Shown piece by piece: positions 9,154-18,564 of a DNA stretch of 64,000 nucleotides. The notes under the pieces are model-generated. The model searched no databases. It saw nothing but the letters and a program-made list of their open reading frames with translations, and was not told where the DNA came from. How positions within the stretch are numbered: the stretch's first letter is position 1; each line of letters begins with the position of its first letter. Source of the DNA: Glaciecola punicea ACAM 611. Lineage in GTDB: Bacteria; Pseudomonadota; Gammaproteobacteria; Enterobacterales; Alteromonadaceae. Location of the stretch: the NCBI RefSeq assembly GCF_000252165.1, contig NZ_BAET01000012.1, forward strand, positions 55,631-119,630, in the 5' to 3' direction. Position numbers and translations under genes: made by a program.

Positions 9154-10337
9154 TATGAACCCCTCACTGTGATAACGCCAATTACTTCATCGCCACGATT
9201 ATTAATAGCACCTTGATCTACTTCGAAGCCGAGATTTTGAGCGTGTCTTCTAAATTTCTCTAAGTCTTCGAAGTTTTGTGCTACCGATTGCATACGAATT
9301 TCAGAGCGTCTGCTGTCATACTTCAGCGTCTGCGGTTTCACGCCAGAGTTTTCAAAAGCACTGCCCAACCTAGATAACATGGCCAGCATGCTCAAATTTC
9401 CACCGCCTTGTTCCAATGCTTTTATTTCTCGGGTAAGCACAATTTTCACATTTGTGACTTTTCCTAAATCTGGGAAACCTTGCTCAATACTTGTGGTGAT
9501 GGCTTGTCGTACTTGAGCGCGTTCACGTTTTACTTCGTTAAGCTGGGCAGTTTTGAACACTAGATTGGCGCATAGCGCAACGACTGCAAGTGCTGCGGCA
9601 AACTTCCACTTTTCCCAGCTAGGGTTAGATTTGCGCCTTACCGCATATTCACCTTGGAACAAATTTAAATCGGATATTAATGCGCCTTTAAGCAGCAAAT
9701 GCATAGGTAAGCTGTCAAAATTAAAGGCTGTTTGGCTTGATTCTGTGAGTCCTTCAACTTCGCTATAGCAAGTTATGCGCGTTTCTTTGGCGCTTGCTTG
9801 TTCTAAGACTAATGGCAATAACCACTGGTTTTCACCTTGTAAGCATTGACCGTCGGCTAATTTTACGATCAAGTTACCTTCTATTTCCAACAGACTAATA
9901 CCGTCATTTTGGGGCAAGCAATAGGCATCGGGCAAAAGATGAAGGCAAAATAAATTAGCATCTCCAAGCATCTGCATCCACTGCTTGAGTTTTTCTTTAG
10001 CAACAACTGCCACTTGTTGAGTATTTTCTATTCTAGGTCCCAGTGCAAAAAATAGCTGTTCTACATTAACGCATATTTCATCTTCCAGCATGAATGGTAT
10101 TGCAGAAATTGCTTTACGAGACGCATTTTTTGGCAATTCAACTTGTCTAAAAACGATATCGCTTGAGGGCGCTAGGGCATAAACCTGCGCGTGGTTGGCC
10201 CTGTCTGCTAGCGAGCCAAGTGCACTGGCGTCATTGAGTTTCCCTGAGGCAATTATTTCTTGTTCCTGTTCGCTGTACAGTAACCAGTGAATAGGGTCAC
10301 TGGTATGTGAACCCAATCGAATTATTAAATGCTGCAT
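9153..10337 (-). CDS. gspL: Type II secretion system protein L
   Basis: A 394-residue protein with a cytoplasmic actin-like domain (about 1-240), one membrane helix (about 247-264) and a periplasmic ferredoxin-like domain. It recruits the ATPase GspE to the membrane and pairs with GspM. The opening MQHLIIRLGS and the RQVELP segment are typical of GspL. It lies between gspK (no gap) and gspM (overlap). Confidence 0.9.
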   Translation of the reverse strand: MQHLIIRLGSHTSDPIHWLLYSEQEQEIIASGKLNDASALGSLADRANHAQVYALAPSSDIVFRQVELPKNASRKAISAIPFMLEDEICVNVEQLFFALGPRIENTQQVAVVAKEKLKQWMQMLGDANLFCLHLLPDAYCLPQNDGISLLEIEGNLIVKLADGQCLQGENQWLLPLVLEQASAKETRITCYSEVEGLTESSQTAFNFDSLPMHLLLKGALISDLNLFQGEYAVRRKSNPSWEKWKFAAALAVVALCANLVFKTAQLNEVKRERAQVRQAITTSIEQGFPDLGKVTNVKIVLTREIKALEQGGGNLSMLAMLSRLGSAFENSGVKPQTLKYDSRRSEIRMQSVAQNFEDLEKFRRHAQNLGFEVDQGAINNRGDEVIGVITVRGS

Positions 10338-11402
10338 CTAAAATCCGCCTCCAAACTCTCTGCTAATAATGGTTATTTCGCCGCTATCTACTTTAAAAAT
10401 AGTCGATAATGTAAACTGCGAGCCTTGGAACTTGGCTGTAACATTTAGTCGAAAATACTGGGTTGTCACCTTGAACCAACTCTTTTGTTGCTTGCTTAAC
10501 GAGAGTGCCTGCACTTCAGACAGATTTAAGAATTCTTCATCGCTTTGGAAGCCCTCTGGTGGGCGACTTCCTATAATATCGGCGCCGACATTTGAATTCT
10601 GTCCTAAAAGGGCGCTCAACACAACCGCGTTCTCTTTGGTAATAGTATTCACATTTACCGCTAGCTTGGATTCGGGCAGTACACAAATGGCTTTGCGTAA
10701 ATCTTGGAAGCCGCCCATAGCTAGTAATTGGTCAATGCCGTTAATTAATCTTATTTCTGAAGCGTGTCCTAATGGACTATTTGCGGCTAAGTAAGGGTTT
10801 ACTAATGACTCATAGTCAGCGTCTTCAGCGCCATAGTTATTGGGTATGCTGTCCTTGTCTATCCAATCTATTAGGGAATCTCGAATTGTCTCAACGACTA
10901 GACTGTCGTTAATATAACTTTCTAATAAAAGTTGAAATGATTTTTGAGACGGGCTTGGACCTATTTTAGCAGTAGTTGGATTTGCTGAATTTGTCGCAGT
11001 ACTTGAATTCATTGAGTTGGTTGAGTTTGCCGTATTAGCGCTATCACTTGAATTAATTGCGTTAAGATTAAAGCACGCCTGCATGTCGATTAACTGCGCT
11101 TTTATTGATCCGCCCTCAACTGGATATTCGAAAGTTTCAGCCCAGGGCTGGCTTAAATTGGTATTTTCGGGGGTGAGCGTATTCAAGGTTATCAACGATT
11201 TTTTAGCAAACTGCTCAGCACCAAGCGCATACCAGTAGGCCTGGTTATTGGCTTTTAAATTAAGGGTTCTGGCCACGTTTAGCTGCAGTCGGCTGCTCAT
11301 TTCTACCGCAATGACCGTAATAATAGCCACAATGAGTAGCACCACGATAAGTGCAACGCCCTTTTGCTTATGACAAGAAGGTGTATTTAATGCCTTTTTC
11401 AT
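10338..11402 (-). CDS. gspK: Type II secretion minor pseudopilin GspK
   Basis: A 354-residue minor pseudopilin. The prepilin peptidase site is QKG|VALIVVLL, cutting after Gly15, followed by the hydrophobic helix. GspK lacks the usual Glu5 and caps the pseudopilus tip with GspI and GspJ. Oddly, residues 118-145 form a Ser/Asn/Thr/Ala-rich stretch with NS and TN repeated (DNA 10970-11050), placed between the conserved ACFNLNAI motif and the QLLLESY helix. That segment looks like a low-complexity insertion of repeat origin. Translation overlaps gspJ by four bases. Confidence 0.9.
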   Translation of the reverse strand: MKKALNTPSCHKQKGVALIVVLLIVAIITVIAVEMSSRLQLNVARTLNLKANNQAYWYALGAEQFAKKSLITLNTLTPENTNLSQPWAETFEYPVEGGSIKAQLIDMQACFNLNAINSSDSANTANSTNSMNSSTATNSANPTTAKIGPSPSQKSFQLLLESYINDSLVVETIRDSLIDWIDKDSIPNNYGAEDADYESLVNPYLAANSPLGHASEIRLINGIDQLLAMGGFQDLRKAICVLPESKLAVNVNTITKENAVVLSALLGQNSNVGADIIGSRPPEGFQSDEEFLNLSEVQALSLSKQQKSWFKVTTQYFRLNVTAKFQGSQFTLSTIFKVDSGEITIISREFGGGF

Positions 11403-12061
11403 ACTTTTATCTGAAACTCTCTTCGTATTATGCCAAAAGAGTCAATCGTCATAATTACCGCTATGGCGATAGGAAGCTCGGTACTGGGGATGGTCTCAGA
11501 CCACTCTAGCTCAGTTTGAACGGTTGATAGGATCTCAATTTTAAAATCACTCACATTGTCTAAAAGCACCCGTATATTTGGTTCAGTGCCCAATACCGCA
11601 TCAACATAGTTTGTATGAAGCCGTTCTAAACGATTTTCTTGAAGCCTGTAGGCTACGTTTTGCAAGGTGCTGCGTTTGAGCCGTAACTGAGGATTTCGCC
11701 AGCCCCCGCGCACGAAACCGATACCATAAGCATCACTTTCAAATTCAAACTCACCGCCTCTTATGATCAGATCATTTTCAAGGCCTTGAGTGCGCGGGGT
11801 GCGCGCTTGTATTTGTAAAAAGTCGCGTTCAATAATAAGCATTGCGCGCTGTAGTTGCTCAAATTTTGCTTCTCGTTGTGCTGATATTTCATTTGATCGC
11901 ATGACTGTCGTTAGCAAGGAGTTTGCGCCTAATGCTAATAGCGAAAATATCGCGATGGCGATAACAATTTCTAGTAAAGTAAAACCTCTATGATTTTTAT
12001 ACGTGAAGTAAAAATCTGGACAGTCTAGATTGTTATTTATGGCAGTTTGAGGCGTTTTCAT
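11399..12061 (-). CDS. gspJ: Type II secretion minor pseudopilin GspJ
   Basis: A 220-residue minor pseudopilin with the prepilin peptidase site HRG|FTLLEIVIA after Gly26 and Glu at mature position 5. The leader is long for the family. Part of it (residues NNLDCPD) is encoded by a perfect copy of the dispersed palindrome at 12015-12029, so the repeat sits inside the coding region upstream of the cleavage site and would be removed with the leader. The start overlaps the end of gspI by one base. Confidence 0.9.
   Translation of the reverse strand: MKTPQTAINNNLDCPDFYFTYKNHRGFTLLEIVIAIAIFSLLALGANSLLTTVMRSNEISAQREAKFEQLQRAMLIIERDFLQIQARTPRTQGLENDLIIRGGEFEFESDAYGIGFVRGGWRNPQLRLKRSTLQNVAYRLQENRLERLHTNYVDAVLGTEPNIRVLLDNVSDFKIEILSTVQTELEWSETIPSTELPIAIAVIMTIDSFGIIRREFQIKV
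12015..12029. repeat. Dispersed palindrome inside the gspJ leader coding region
   Basis: A perfect match to TCTRGACWGTCYAGA (TCTGGACAGTCTAGA). It lies within the part of gspJ that codes for the prepilin leader peptide, where extra residues would not reach the mature protein. Apart from weaker matches in conserved codons, this is the only copy that I place inside an intact gene. Confidence 0.75.
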
Positions 12062-12468
12062 TATTCGGTTTGATTTGTCATGAAAGTTGTCACGGACGTA
12101 ATAGGGTTCTTAAGTTCTTCATCTAAACCAACTGTAATCGTTACTTGATACAAAGCATCATCAGCTGTCTTCACTACCACTCTTTGCCAATACCAGCGTT
12201 TGCCTAACATTTCCTGTTCGCCTTTTGTTTGCTTATCTAAAGGCCATTTAATCGTTGTTTCTAAACTGCTTTTGGTAAGTTCATTGTTGGCTACCCATGT
12301 TGCAAATGTCACCCGCTCTAATACTGTAATTGCGCTCAAATTTTCATAAACCGCTTTCATAACCGCACCACCAGCCATAGCAAAAATAGCAACAGCAACC
12401 ATAACCTCCACTAAAGTAAAGCCCTTTGTTTTTTTTGCGCTTTTTATAACTCTGCGCTTATACATCAT
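12061..12468 (-). CDS. gspI: Type II secretion minor pseudopilin GspI
   Basis: A 135-residue minor pseudopilin. The peptidase site is TKG|FTLVEVMVAVAIFA after Gly16, with Glu5 of the mature protein present. GspI nucleates the pseudopilus tip complex with GspJ and GspK. Its start overlaps gspH by 11 bases, indicating coupled translation. Confidence 0.9.
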   Translation of the reverse strand: MMYKRRVIKSAKKTKGFTLVEVMVAVAIFAMAGGAVMKAVYENLSAITVLERVTFATWVANNELTKSSLETTIKWPLDKQTKGEQEMLGKRWYWQRVVVKTADDALYQVTITVGLDEELKNPITSVTTFMTNQTE

Positions 12469-13093
12469 CAGGCTTAATCATTTTCAAGGGAACAGTGTCG
12501 CGTCCTTCTAAAACAAACTCAAAAGGCTCTTGGTTTATCTCTTGTGACTCATATCTAATTTGCAGTTCGAAAGGGCTTATTTCGCCGCTCGATAAAATAA
12601 ATACCTGGGGTGGCGGAGGTGTTCTGTCCTCTTCGTTGCCGATCACTACGCCATCATTACTGACACTTAGCTCGTCGTCGAAAATGCGATTGTTAAATAA
12701 CGAGTCATCCTCCTCCCACATAAAGCCGTCTAGCGTGATTCCTAGCGTTACGCCTTGTGTGAAAAATACTTTATCGAAATGTTTTTGATTGTCTAGCGCA
12801 ACCCACATTTCATCATCGTCTAATTTGACGAATTGGTAAGACTGTTCGTCGCCATCAATTCGTAATCCTAGCTCTAATTGATTAATTAGCGCATAGTCAC
12901 TGGCCATATTAAAAACGACTTGCAGTCGCTTCACTTCTTTTTCAATATCCTTTTCTACATTCCCGGTAAAAACAGTGTATCTAACACTGGCTAAAATCAG
13001 TCCTATTAAAGCGAGCACAATAATAATTTCAAGCAATGTAAACCCTGCTTGCTGTGAACGCCTTGATTTGAGTTTATTTAAGTCAAAAAACAT
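12458..13093 (-). CDS. gspH: Type II secretion minor pseudopilin GspH
   Basis: A 211-residue pseudopilin with the peptidase site QAG|FTLLEIIIVLALIG after Gly17 and Glu5 of the mature protein. The globular domain is rich in acidic residues (EEDDSLFNNRIFDDE), as in GspH proteins, which join the pseudopilus tip to the major shaft. It is separated from gspG by 154 bp, the only long gap inside the operon, filled by three palindrome copies. Confidence 0.9.
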   Translation of the reverse strand: MFFDLNKLKSRRSQQAGFTLLEIIIVLALIGLILASVRYTVFTGNVEKDIEKEVKRLQVVFNMASDYALINQLELGLRIDGDEQSYQFVKLDDDEMWVALDNQKHFDKVFFTQGVTLGITLDGFMWEEDDSLFNNRIFDDELSVSNDGVVIGNEEDRTPPPPQVFILSSGEISPFELQIRYESQEINQEPFEFVLEGRDTVPLKMIKPDDV

Positions 13094-13152
13094 AAGTCCT
13101 TGATTTTATTTATTTATTTGTTTGTATGCTTTTATAAACGCAAAGATTAGCA

Positions 13153-13231
13153 TCTAGACAGTCTGGATATTTAAAAAAGTTATCGTCTGGACAGTCTAGA
13201 TATTTCAAAGTTATCGTCTGGACAGTCTAGA
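13153..13231. repeat. Three palindrome copies in the gspG-gspH gap
   Basis: Copies of TCTRGACWGTCYAGA lie at 13153-13167 (one mismatch), 13186-13200 (perfect) and 13217-13231 (perfect), centres 31-33 bp apart. The last two share extra flanking bases (AGTTATCG before each), so they form a tandem unit of about 31 bp. They lie within one operon, after the abundant major pseudopilin gene and before the minor ones, where a hairpin could protect upstream mRNA or reduce read-through. This role is inference. Confidence 0.85.
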
Positions 13232-13247
13232 TGATAACTTCATGTAG

Positions 13248-13697
13248 TTATTTTAAATATTCGTTTAGGTTCCAAGTCGCAATGTCATCCTCTGATCCTT
13301 CTAATCCATCGGGCCCAAAACTATAAATATCATATTGACCTACTTCACCTGGGTAGAGCAGTACGTAGGCATTGCCCCAAGGATCTTCGGGCAGTCGCTT
13401 AATAATCCCACCTTCGGGATAACTACGAGGAATTGGGTCGATAGTTGGAATGTTTACCAAGGCGTCAAGGCCCTGTTCAGTAGTGGGTATAGTGTTCGTT
13501 TGCAAACGATATAGTTCAAGAGAGCCCTCTAAAGCTTGAATGTCGATCGCGGCTTTTTTTATCTTAGCTGAGTCTCGCTGATTAAATATTTGCGGTGCAA
13601 CAACCGCCGCCATGGTGGCGATAATAAAGATGACCACCATCACTTCAATGAGGGTAAAACCTTGTATATTACTCTTCATATTGCTTTTCACAATCAT
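13248..13697 (-). CDS. gspG: Type II secretion major pseudopilin GspG
   Basis: A 149-residue major pseudopilin. The peptidase site is IQG|FTLIEVMVVIFI after Gly13. The C-terminal half has the family motifs TTEQGLDALV, DPWGNAYVL and a SFGPDGLEGSEDDI calcium-binding loop. GspG polymerises into the pseudopilus shaft that drives substrate through the GspD channel. A GGAG ribosome site about nine bases upstream supports the ATG at 13697; an ATG six codons later is also possible. Confidence 0.95.
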   Translation of the reverse strand: MIVKSNMKSNIQGFTLIEVMVVIFIIATMAAVVAPQIFNQRDSAKIKKAAIDIQALEGSLELYRLQTNTIPTTEQGLDALVNIPTIDPIPRSYPEGGIIKRLPEDPWGNAYVLLYPGEVGQYDIYSFGPDGLEGSEDDIATWNLNEYLK

Positions 13698-13700
13698 GTA

Positions 13701-14921
13701 TTACACTCCAGCTAAATTGTTTAATTCTAATATTGGCAAGATAATCGCCATCACAATAAACAGTACTATGCCTGCCATAGAAATTATCAATACAGGTTCA
13801 AATACTTTAAGTGACATATTTATTGTGTTTTCAAACTCTCTTTCTTGATTCTCGGCTGCGCGCGCTAACATTTGAGTTAATTCGCCAGACCGTTCACCAG
13901 ACGCTATCATATGCATCATCATAGGCGGAAATACTTTGGTCTGCGCTAAAGCTGCTCTAAGGCTACTGCCTTCTTTAACTCGCTCCGCGGCTATGCGCAC
14001 AAGGTTTTGCAAATGTCTATTTTCAAGCACGTTTCCACCAATTATCATTGACTCCAGTAATGGAACACTGCTAGAGGTCAATATACTTAATGTTCGAGCA
14101 AATCTAGCCGTATTAGTTCCCCTAGTAAGCTTGCCAACAAACGGTAATGTTAATAAATGTTTATGCCAGCGCTCCTGAAGGAGAGAATTTCTAAGCATTT
14201 TGGCAATGGCAAATATTAATATACCCAGCGCAATAGCGGCGTAAACACCATAGTTTTGCACGCCCTCACTAATCGCAATTAACACTTTGGTCACGGTTGG
14301 CAGCTCTTGCTCCATATTGTCAAACTGTCCAATTATTTGAGGTACTACGGTGGTCAGCAGCATTATAACGACACCAAGTGCAACCACTGTCATTAGGATA
14401 GGATACACGAGCGCTTGTGTAATTTGGCTCTGTGTTTGATAACGTCTTTCGGCATAATCTGCAAGGCGAGTTAATACAGCATCTAAATGGCCTGATTTTT
14501 CGCCTGCCGCCACCATCGATCTAAATAGCTTGTCGAAAGCTTTTGGAAACTCACCCAACGCTTTAGCTAAACTATGGCCTTCAATTACTTTACTGCGAAC
14601 CGCCATCATCATGTTTTTGGTGCGCGACTTCTCAGATTGTTCAGCCACCGCTAATAGTGCTTCTTCAATGGGCAGTGAAGCTTCAATAAGCGTTGAAAGC
14701 TGCCTAGTGAGAAGGGCGAGTTCTGGGGTAGATATACTAGGGCTAAAAAATGCTTTTACGCTTTTTTCACTGGCTTTTTGCTCTTCAACTTGGGCGACTT
14801 CAAGTGGAATAAAAGATTGTTCGCGCAGTTGCTGCCGTGCTTGGCGAGGGTTGTCAGCTACTAAAACACCACTCTTATTTTTGCCTGCTGCATCTAGTGC
14901 TTTATATGCGTATGCTGGCAT
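13701..14921 (-). CDS. gspF: Type II secretion inner-membrane platform protein GspF
   Basis: A 406-residue polytopic protein with two repeated GspF/PilC domains (about 70-195 and 270-395) and three membrane helices (near 170-190, 220-240 and 375-395). The N-terminus ([14 protein letters not shown]) is the family start. It anchors the platform and contacts the ATPase GspE. It ends just before gspG and its start meets the gspE stop. Confidence 0.94.
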   Translation of the reverse strand: MPAYAYKALDAAGKNKSGVLVADNPRQARQQLREQSFIPLEVAQVEEQKASEKSVKAFFSPSISTPELALLTRQLSTLIEASLPIEEALLAVAEQSEKSRTKNMMMAVRSKVIEGHSLAKALGEFPKAFDKLFRSMVAAGEKSGHLDAVLTRLADYAERRYQTQSQITQALVYPILMTVVALGVVIMLLTTVVPQIIGQFDNMEQELPTVTKVLIAISEGVQNYGVYAAIALGILIFAIAKMLRNSLLQERWHKHLLTLPFVGKLTRGTNTARFARTLSILTSSSVPLLESMIIGGNVLENRHLQNLVRIAAERVKEGSSLRAALAQTKVFPPMMMHMIASGERSGELTQMLARAAENQEREFENTINMSLKVFEPVLIISMAGIVLFIVMAIILPILELNNLAGV

Positions 14922-16498
14922 TACTCTTCTCTGGTCACTCTTAAGACCTCTTCTAACGAAGTAACACCTTGTAATACTTTGTCGCAGCCATCTTGTCTAA
15001 TAGAAGGGGTGGTAGTGCGAATATATTTTTCAATGGCTTGTTCACCGCGGCCTTCGTGCATCATTTCACGTATTGTATCATTAACTATAAGCTGTTCATG
15101 TATCCCTGTTCTGCCTCTGTAGCCTGTGTGATTGCAGCTAATACAGCCTACAGGGTTGTAAATAGTGACCTCATTTGAGGTGTTCAAAATTTCCTGTTCT
15201 CCTTTGCTTGCCATATGCGGCGCTTTACATTCCTTGCATAGGGTCCTTACCAGGCGTTGGGAAAGTACGGAAACTAAGCTGGAGGAGAGCAAAAAAGGCT
15301 CTATACCCATATCTTCCAGCCGAGTAATTGCGCCTGCGGCGGTGTTGGTGTGCAAGGTTGAAAGGACCAAATGACCGGTCAAACTTGCTTGCACAGCAAT
15401 TTGCGCAGTTTCTAAATCGCGTATTTCACCGACCATTACCACATCAGGGTCTTGACGTAATATTGCCCGCAGACCACGTGCAAATGTCATGTCCACTTTA
15501 GGATTCACTTGAGTTTGCCCTATACCCTCTAAGTCAAACTCGATGGGATCTTCGACGGTAAGAATATTACGATCTTTTGAGTTAATTTCACTTAAACCAG
15601 CGTACAAGGTGGTACTTTTACCGGAACCGGTGGGCCCCGTAATTAGGATGATGCCGTGTGGTTTACGAATAAGCTCAGAGAAAAAGGTTCTATTGACAAG
15701 GGTCATCCCTAGGTCTTGCAAATTTAAGCGTGCATTGTTTTTATCAAGCAAACGTAAGACTACCCGTTCGCCATGGCTCGACGGCATGGTCGACACTCTG
15801 ACGTCAACCCCGCGACCGCCAATCCTAAGGCTTATGCGGCCGTCTTGAGGGACTCGCTTTTCAGCAATGTCCATTTTCGACATAACTTTAATACGCGATA
15901 CCAGCATTGAAGACATCTTGCGATTTGGTCTGAGAATTTCGCGCAGCACACCATCTACTCTAAACCTGACTACCAATTGATTCTCAAATGTTTCAATATG
16001 AATGTCAGACGCGCCTTCCTTAATGGCTTCTCCTAGCATCGCGTTTATAAGTTTAATTATAGGAGCATCATCTTCGTTATCGAGTAAATCTTCTGTATCG
16101 GGTAAGTCTTCAGCTAGTGCAAATAAATCGCTTTTGTTACCTAAGTCTTCCATTAACTGCTTTGCTTCTGATGAGTCGCGTTGAAATGAATCTGTTAGTA
16201 AGGTTTCAAAATCACCTTGAGTGGTTTTTTTTAATACAAAAGTTTGACCGCTGTAGCGACGTACCTCAGCAAATGCTGACATGGGTGTTTCAGGCGTATA
16301 GTAGAGATCGTGCGGCTCAACATCTACATCCAACAGCAAATGAAAGCGTTTAGCGAAGCTAAAGGGTAGCTTCCCAGAGCCTTGCGGGCTCATTTCGTCA
16401 ATTGCCATGTCGGCTATAACTTCTTCAGCTACAGAGTCCGCTAATCCGTCTAAGCCTTTGATGTCAGTGGATTGTGTATGCGCTAACTCACTAGCCAT
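14921..16498 (-). CDS. gspE: Type II secretion ATPase GspE
   Basis: A 525-residue secretion ATPase. Walker A is GPTGSGKST (about residue 290), with an Asp box before it, a Walker B ([12 protein letters not shown]) and the His box. A tetracysteine zinc motif (CKEC about 430, CISC about 464) is typical of GspE. It powers pseudopilus assembly from the cytoplasm and docks on GspL. An extra acidic stretch (about 105-150, rich in Asp/Glu) precedes the catalytic domain. It starts exactly at the gspD stop. Confidence 0.95.
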   Translation of the reverse strand: MASELAHTQSTDIKGLDGLADSVAEEVIADMAIDEMSPQGSGKLPFSFAKRFHLLLDVDVEPHDLYYTPETPMSAFAEVRRYSGQTFVLKKTTQGDFETLLTDSFQRDSSEAKQLMEDLGNKSDLFALAEDLPDTEDLLDNEDDAPIIKLINAMLGEAIKEGASDIHIETFENQLVVRFRVDGVLREILRPNRKMSSMLVSRIKVMSKMDIAEKRVPQDGRISLRIGGRGVDVRVSTMPSSHGERVVLRLLDKNNARLNLQDLGMTLVNRTFFSELIRKPHGIILITGPTGSGKSTTLYAGLSEINSKDRNILTVEDPIEFDLEGIGQTQVNPKVDMTFARGLRAILRQDPDVVMVGEIRDLETAQIAVQASLTGHLVLSTLHTNTAAGAITRLEDMGIEPFLLSSSLVSVLSQRLVRTLCKECKAPHMASKGEQEILNTSNEVTIYNPVGCISCNHTGYRGRTGIHEQLIVNDTIREMMHEGRGEQAIEKYIRTTTPSIRQDGCDKVLQGVTSLEEVLRVTREE

Positions 16499-18552
16499 TA
16501 ATCAATATCCTGCTTGTTTTTTTCAGTCAAATATTCTTCAAACGATGGGGGCAGGATCAGTTTATCATCCCATGCGGGTAAACTAGGGCCTTCTTTAAAC
16601 GGCATTAGTGGAATACCCTGAGACTGCCTATTTAGCTGCTGCGCCCGAATAAAATTGTATTTTCTATGGCTGATATCGTTCATTGTAATGCCATCGCGCA
16701 CAATGGTGGGCTTTATAAATACCATGAGATTACGCTTTCGAGTACTCGTGCTGGAGGTTTTGAATAGGTGGCCAATGATTGGTATATCCCCTAGTATAGG
16801 CACCTTTGATACACTTTCCTGCACATCTTCATCTATTAAGCCGCCCAATACAATAGTGCCGCCGTCATTTACGATTACGGTGGTTTTAATTTGTCGTTTG
16901 TTGATAGAAATATCAACAGAGGTAGCGCCACTTACACTCGAAACTTCTTGTTCAATGGTCAATTGTACCGCGTCGCCTTCGTTTATTTGGGGAGTTACTT
17001 TTAGTTTAATGCCTATTTCTTGTCGTTCTACCGTTTGAAAAGGATTGGAATTATTGGAGCCTGTAGAGGTGCCAGTAATAATTGGGACTTCTTGGCCAAC
17101 AATGAAGAACGCTTCTTCATTATCTAAGGTGGTTAAATGTGGTGTGGCTAGAATATTGGAGTTTGTGTCGGTGCTGACAGCCTGGACAACTGCGCCCCAG
17201 CCGTTTTCAACGATTCCAGCAATTAGGCCATTGGCGCCGCCTAATAATTGAGCAAGTGGTGTTAGGTTACCTTCGATTGTGCGAGATGTCGGAACGTCGC
17301 CAATTTCAGGCAATAGTGTGGTGCCACTCACTGTGCGATCTTCAGCCTGACGTAAGGCAACTCCCAATGAACCTACTCCAATAACACCGTTGGTAAACTG
17401 CGTGCCTCCACCTTCCTCTGAAACAAGCTGCACGCCAAGGGTTACACCATCGCCTTCAAATACTTCTACTATTATTGCTTCAACCTGAACTTGAGCTCTG
17501 CGTACATCTAACTGGCGAATGACCTCCTCTAATGACCGCATCATGTCTGGCTCTGCGGTGATGACTAAAGAGTTGCTATCTTCATGCGAGTCGATACTCA
17601 CATTGCGGCTGCCGCCACGGCTCCTACGCTGCTGTTGTTGAGCGCCTTGAGCTTCCGATTGAATACTGTCACTAACGCCTTGAAGTACTGTTACTAGATC
17701 TTCTGCTTTCGAATAGTTTAGAAAAATAACGCGCGTGTTGCCGCTCGTTTCAAGCTCTTCATCCATTCTTTGGATCAAGTTGATTAAACGCTGGCGTGCT
17801 TTTGCATCGCCGCTCACTATGATGCTGTTGGTTCTGTCATCGGCCACTACTCTTGGTGTTGACTTGCCACCGGCAGCTTGGTTATTTTGGGAATTGTTAA
17901 CACTGTCTATAATGCGCACCATCTCTGAGGCTGAGGCAAAGCGCAATTTAATGACTTCAACGTCTTCATCGCCGGCTCTGTCGACCCTCTCGATGATCTC
18001 TACTAATCTATTTACAACTGCTGCGCGGCCAGTGATCATCATTACGTTTGAAGGGTCGTGGGCAACAACATTGCCGCCGCCCGTTTGATCATTTAGCTGC
18101 CTTAGAATAGGCGCCAACTCTCTTACGGGTACGTTGTACACGGGAATAACGCGCGTGATCATTTCGTCGCCGTTAAACTCAGTGGCCTCAACTACCGGGA
18201 TGTTGGATGACTTTGCATCTTTAGATCGTACCACTTTTAGAATGCCGTTTGGCATTTCTACAACGGCAAAATCGTAGACTTGTAATACGTTTAAGAAAAA
18301 TTGGTAATACTGATCTTCACTTAATAAATCGTAGCTGCGAACGCTAATTTTGCCTCTTACGTTAGGGTCAACAATAATAGTACGCTTTAAATTTTTCCCA
18401 ACAATATTAATGAATTCAGTGATCTCCGTATTCTTAAAGTTAGGTTGATATTCAGCACTGCTGACAAAAAAGCTATTGCTTAACAATGTGCCCGCTATTA
18501 GAAGGCTGAATGCTAAGTGTTTAACTTTTTTTCCTGGCTTTATAAGTATCAT
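16498..18552 (-). CDS. gspD: Type II secretion outer-membrane secretin GspD
   Basis: A 684-residue secretin. A signal peptide (about 1-33, ending SSA) is followed by N0-N3 domains, with the N1-N3 repeats visible as [15 protein letters not shown] and [14 protein letters not shown] segments. The secretin core runs from about 390, with the [14 protein letters not shown] gate motif near 595. It forms the outer-membrane channel. The Q-rich loop ([12 protein letters not shown]) in N3 is a normal variable region. Confidence 0.95.
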   Translation of the reverse strand: MILIKPGKKVKHLAFSLLIAGTLLSNSFFVSSAEYQPNFKNTEITEFINIVGKNLKRTIIVDPNVRGKISVRSYDLLSEDQYYQFFLNVLQVYDFAVVEMPNGILKVVRSKDAKSSNIPVVEATEFNGDEMITRVIPVYNVPVRELAPILRQLNDQTGGGNVVAHDPSNVMMITGRAAVVNRLVEIIERVDRAGDEDVEVIKLRFASASEMVRIIDSVNNSQNNQAAGGKSTPRVVADDRTNSIIVSGDAKARQRLINLIQRMDEELETSGNTRVIFLNYSKAEDLVTVLQGVSDSIQSEAQGAQQQQRRSRGGSRNVSIDSHEDSNSLVITAEPDMMRSLEEVIRQLDVRRAQVQVEAIIVEVFEGDGVTLGVQLVSEEGGGTQFTNGVIGVGSLGVALRQAEDRTVSGTTLLPEIGDVPTSRTIEGNLTPLAQLLGGANGLIAGIVENGWGAVVQAVSTDTNSNILATPHLTTLDNEEAFFIVGQEVPIITGTSTGSNNSNPFQTVERQEIGIKLKVTPQINEGDAVQLTIEQEVSSVSGATSVDISINKRQIKTTVIVNDGGTIVLGGLIDEDVQESVSKVPILGDIPIIGHLFKTSSTSTRKRNLMVFIKPTIVRDGITMNDISHRKYNFIRAQQLNRQSQGIPLMPFKEGPSLPAWDDKLILPPSFEEYLTEKNKQDID

Positions 18553-18564
18553 AAAACTGCTACC

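Noticed and set aside
13153-13231. Possible small CRISPR array
   Set aside because: Repeats are 15-bp palindromes with uneven 15-18 bp gaps that are partly similar to each other, and no cas genes are present.
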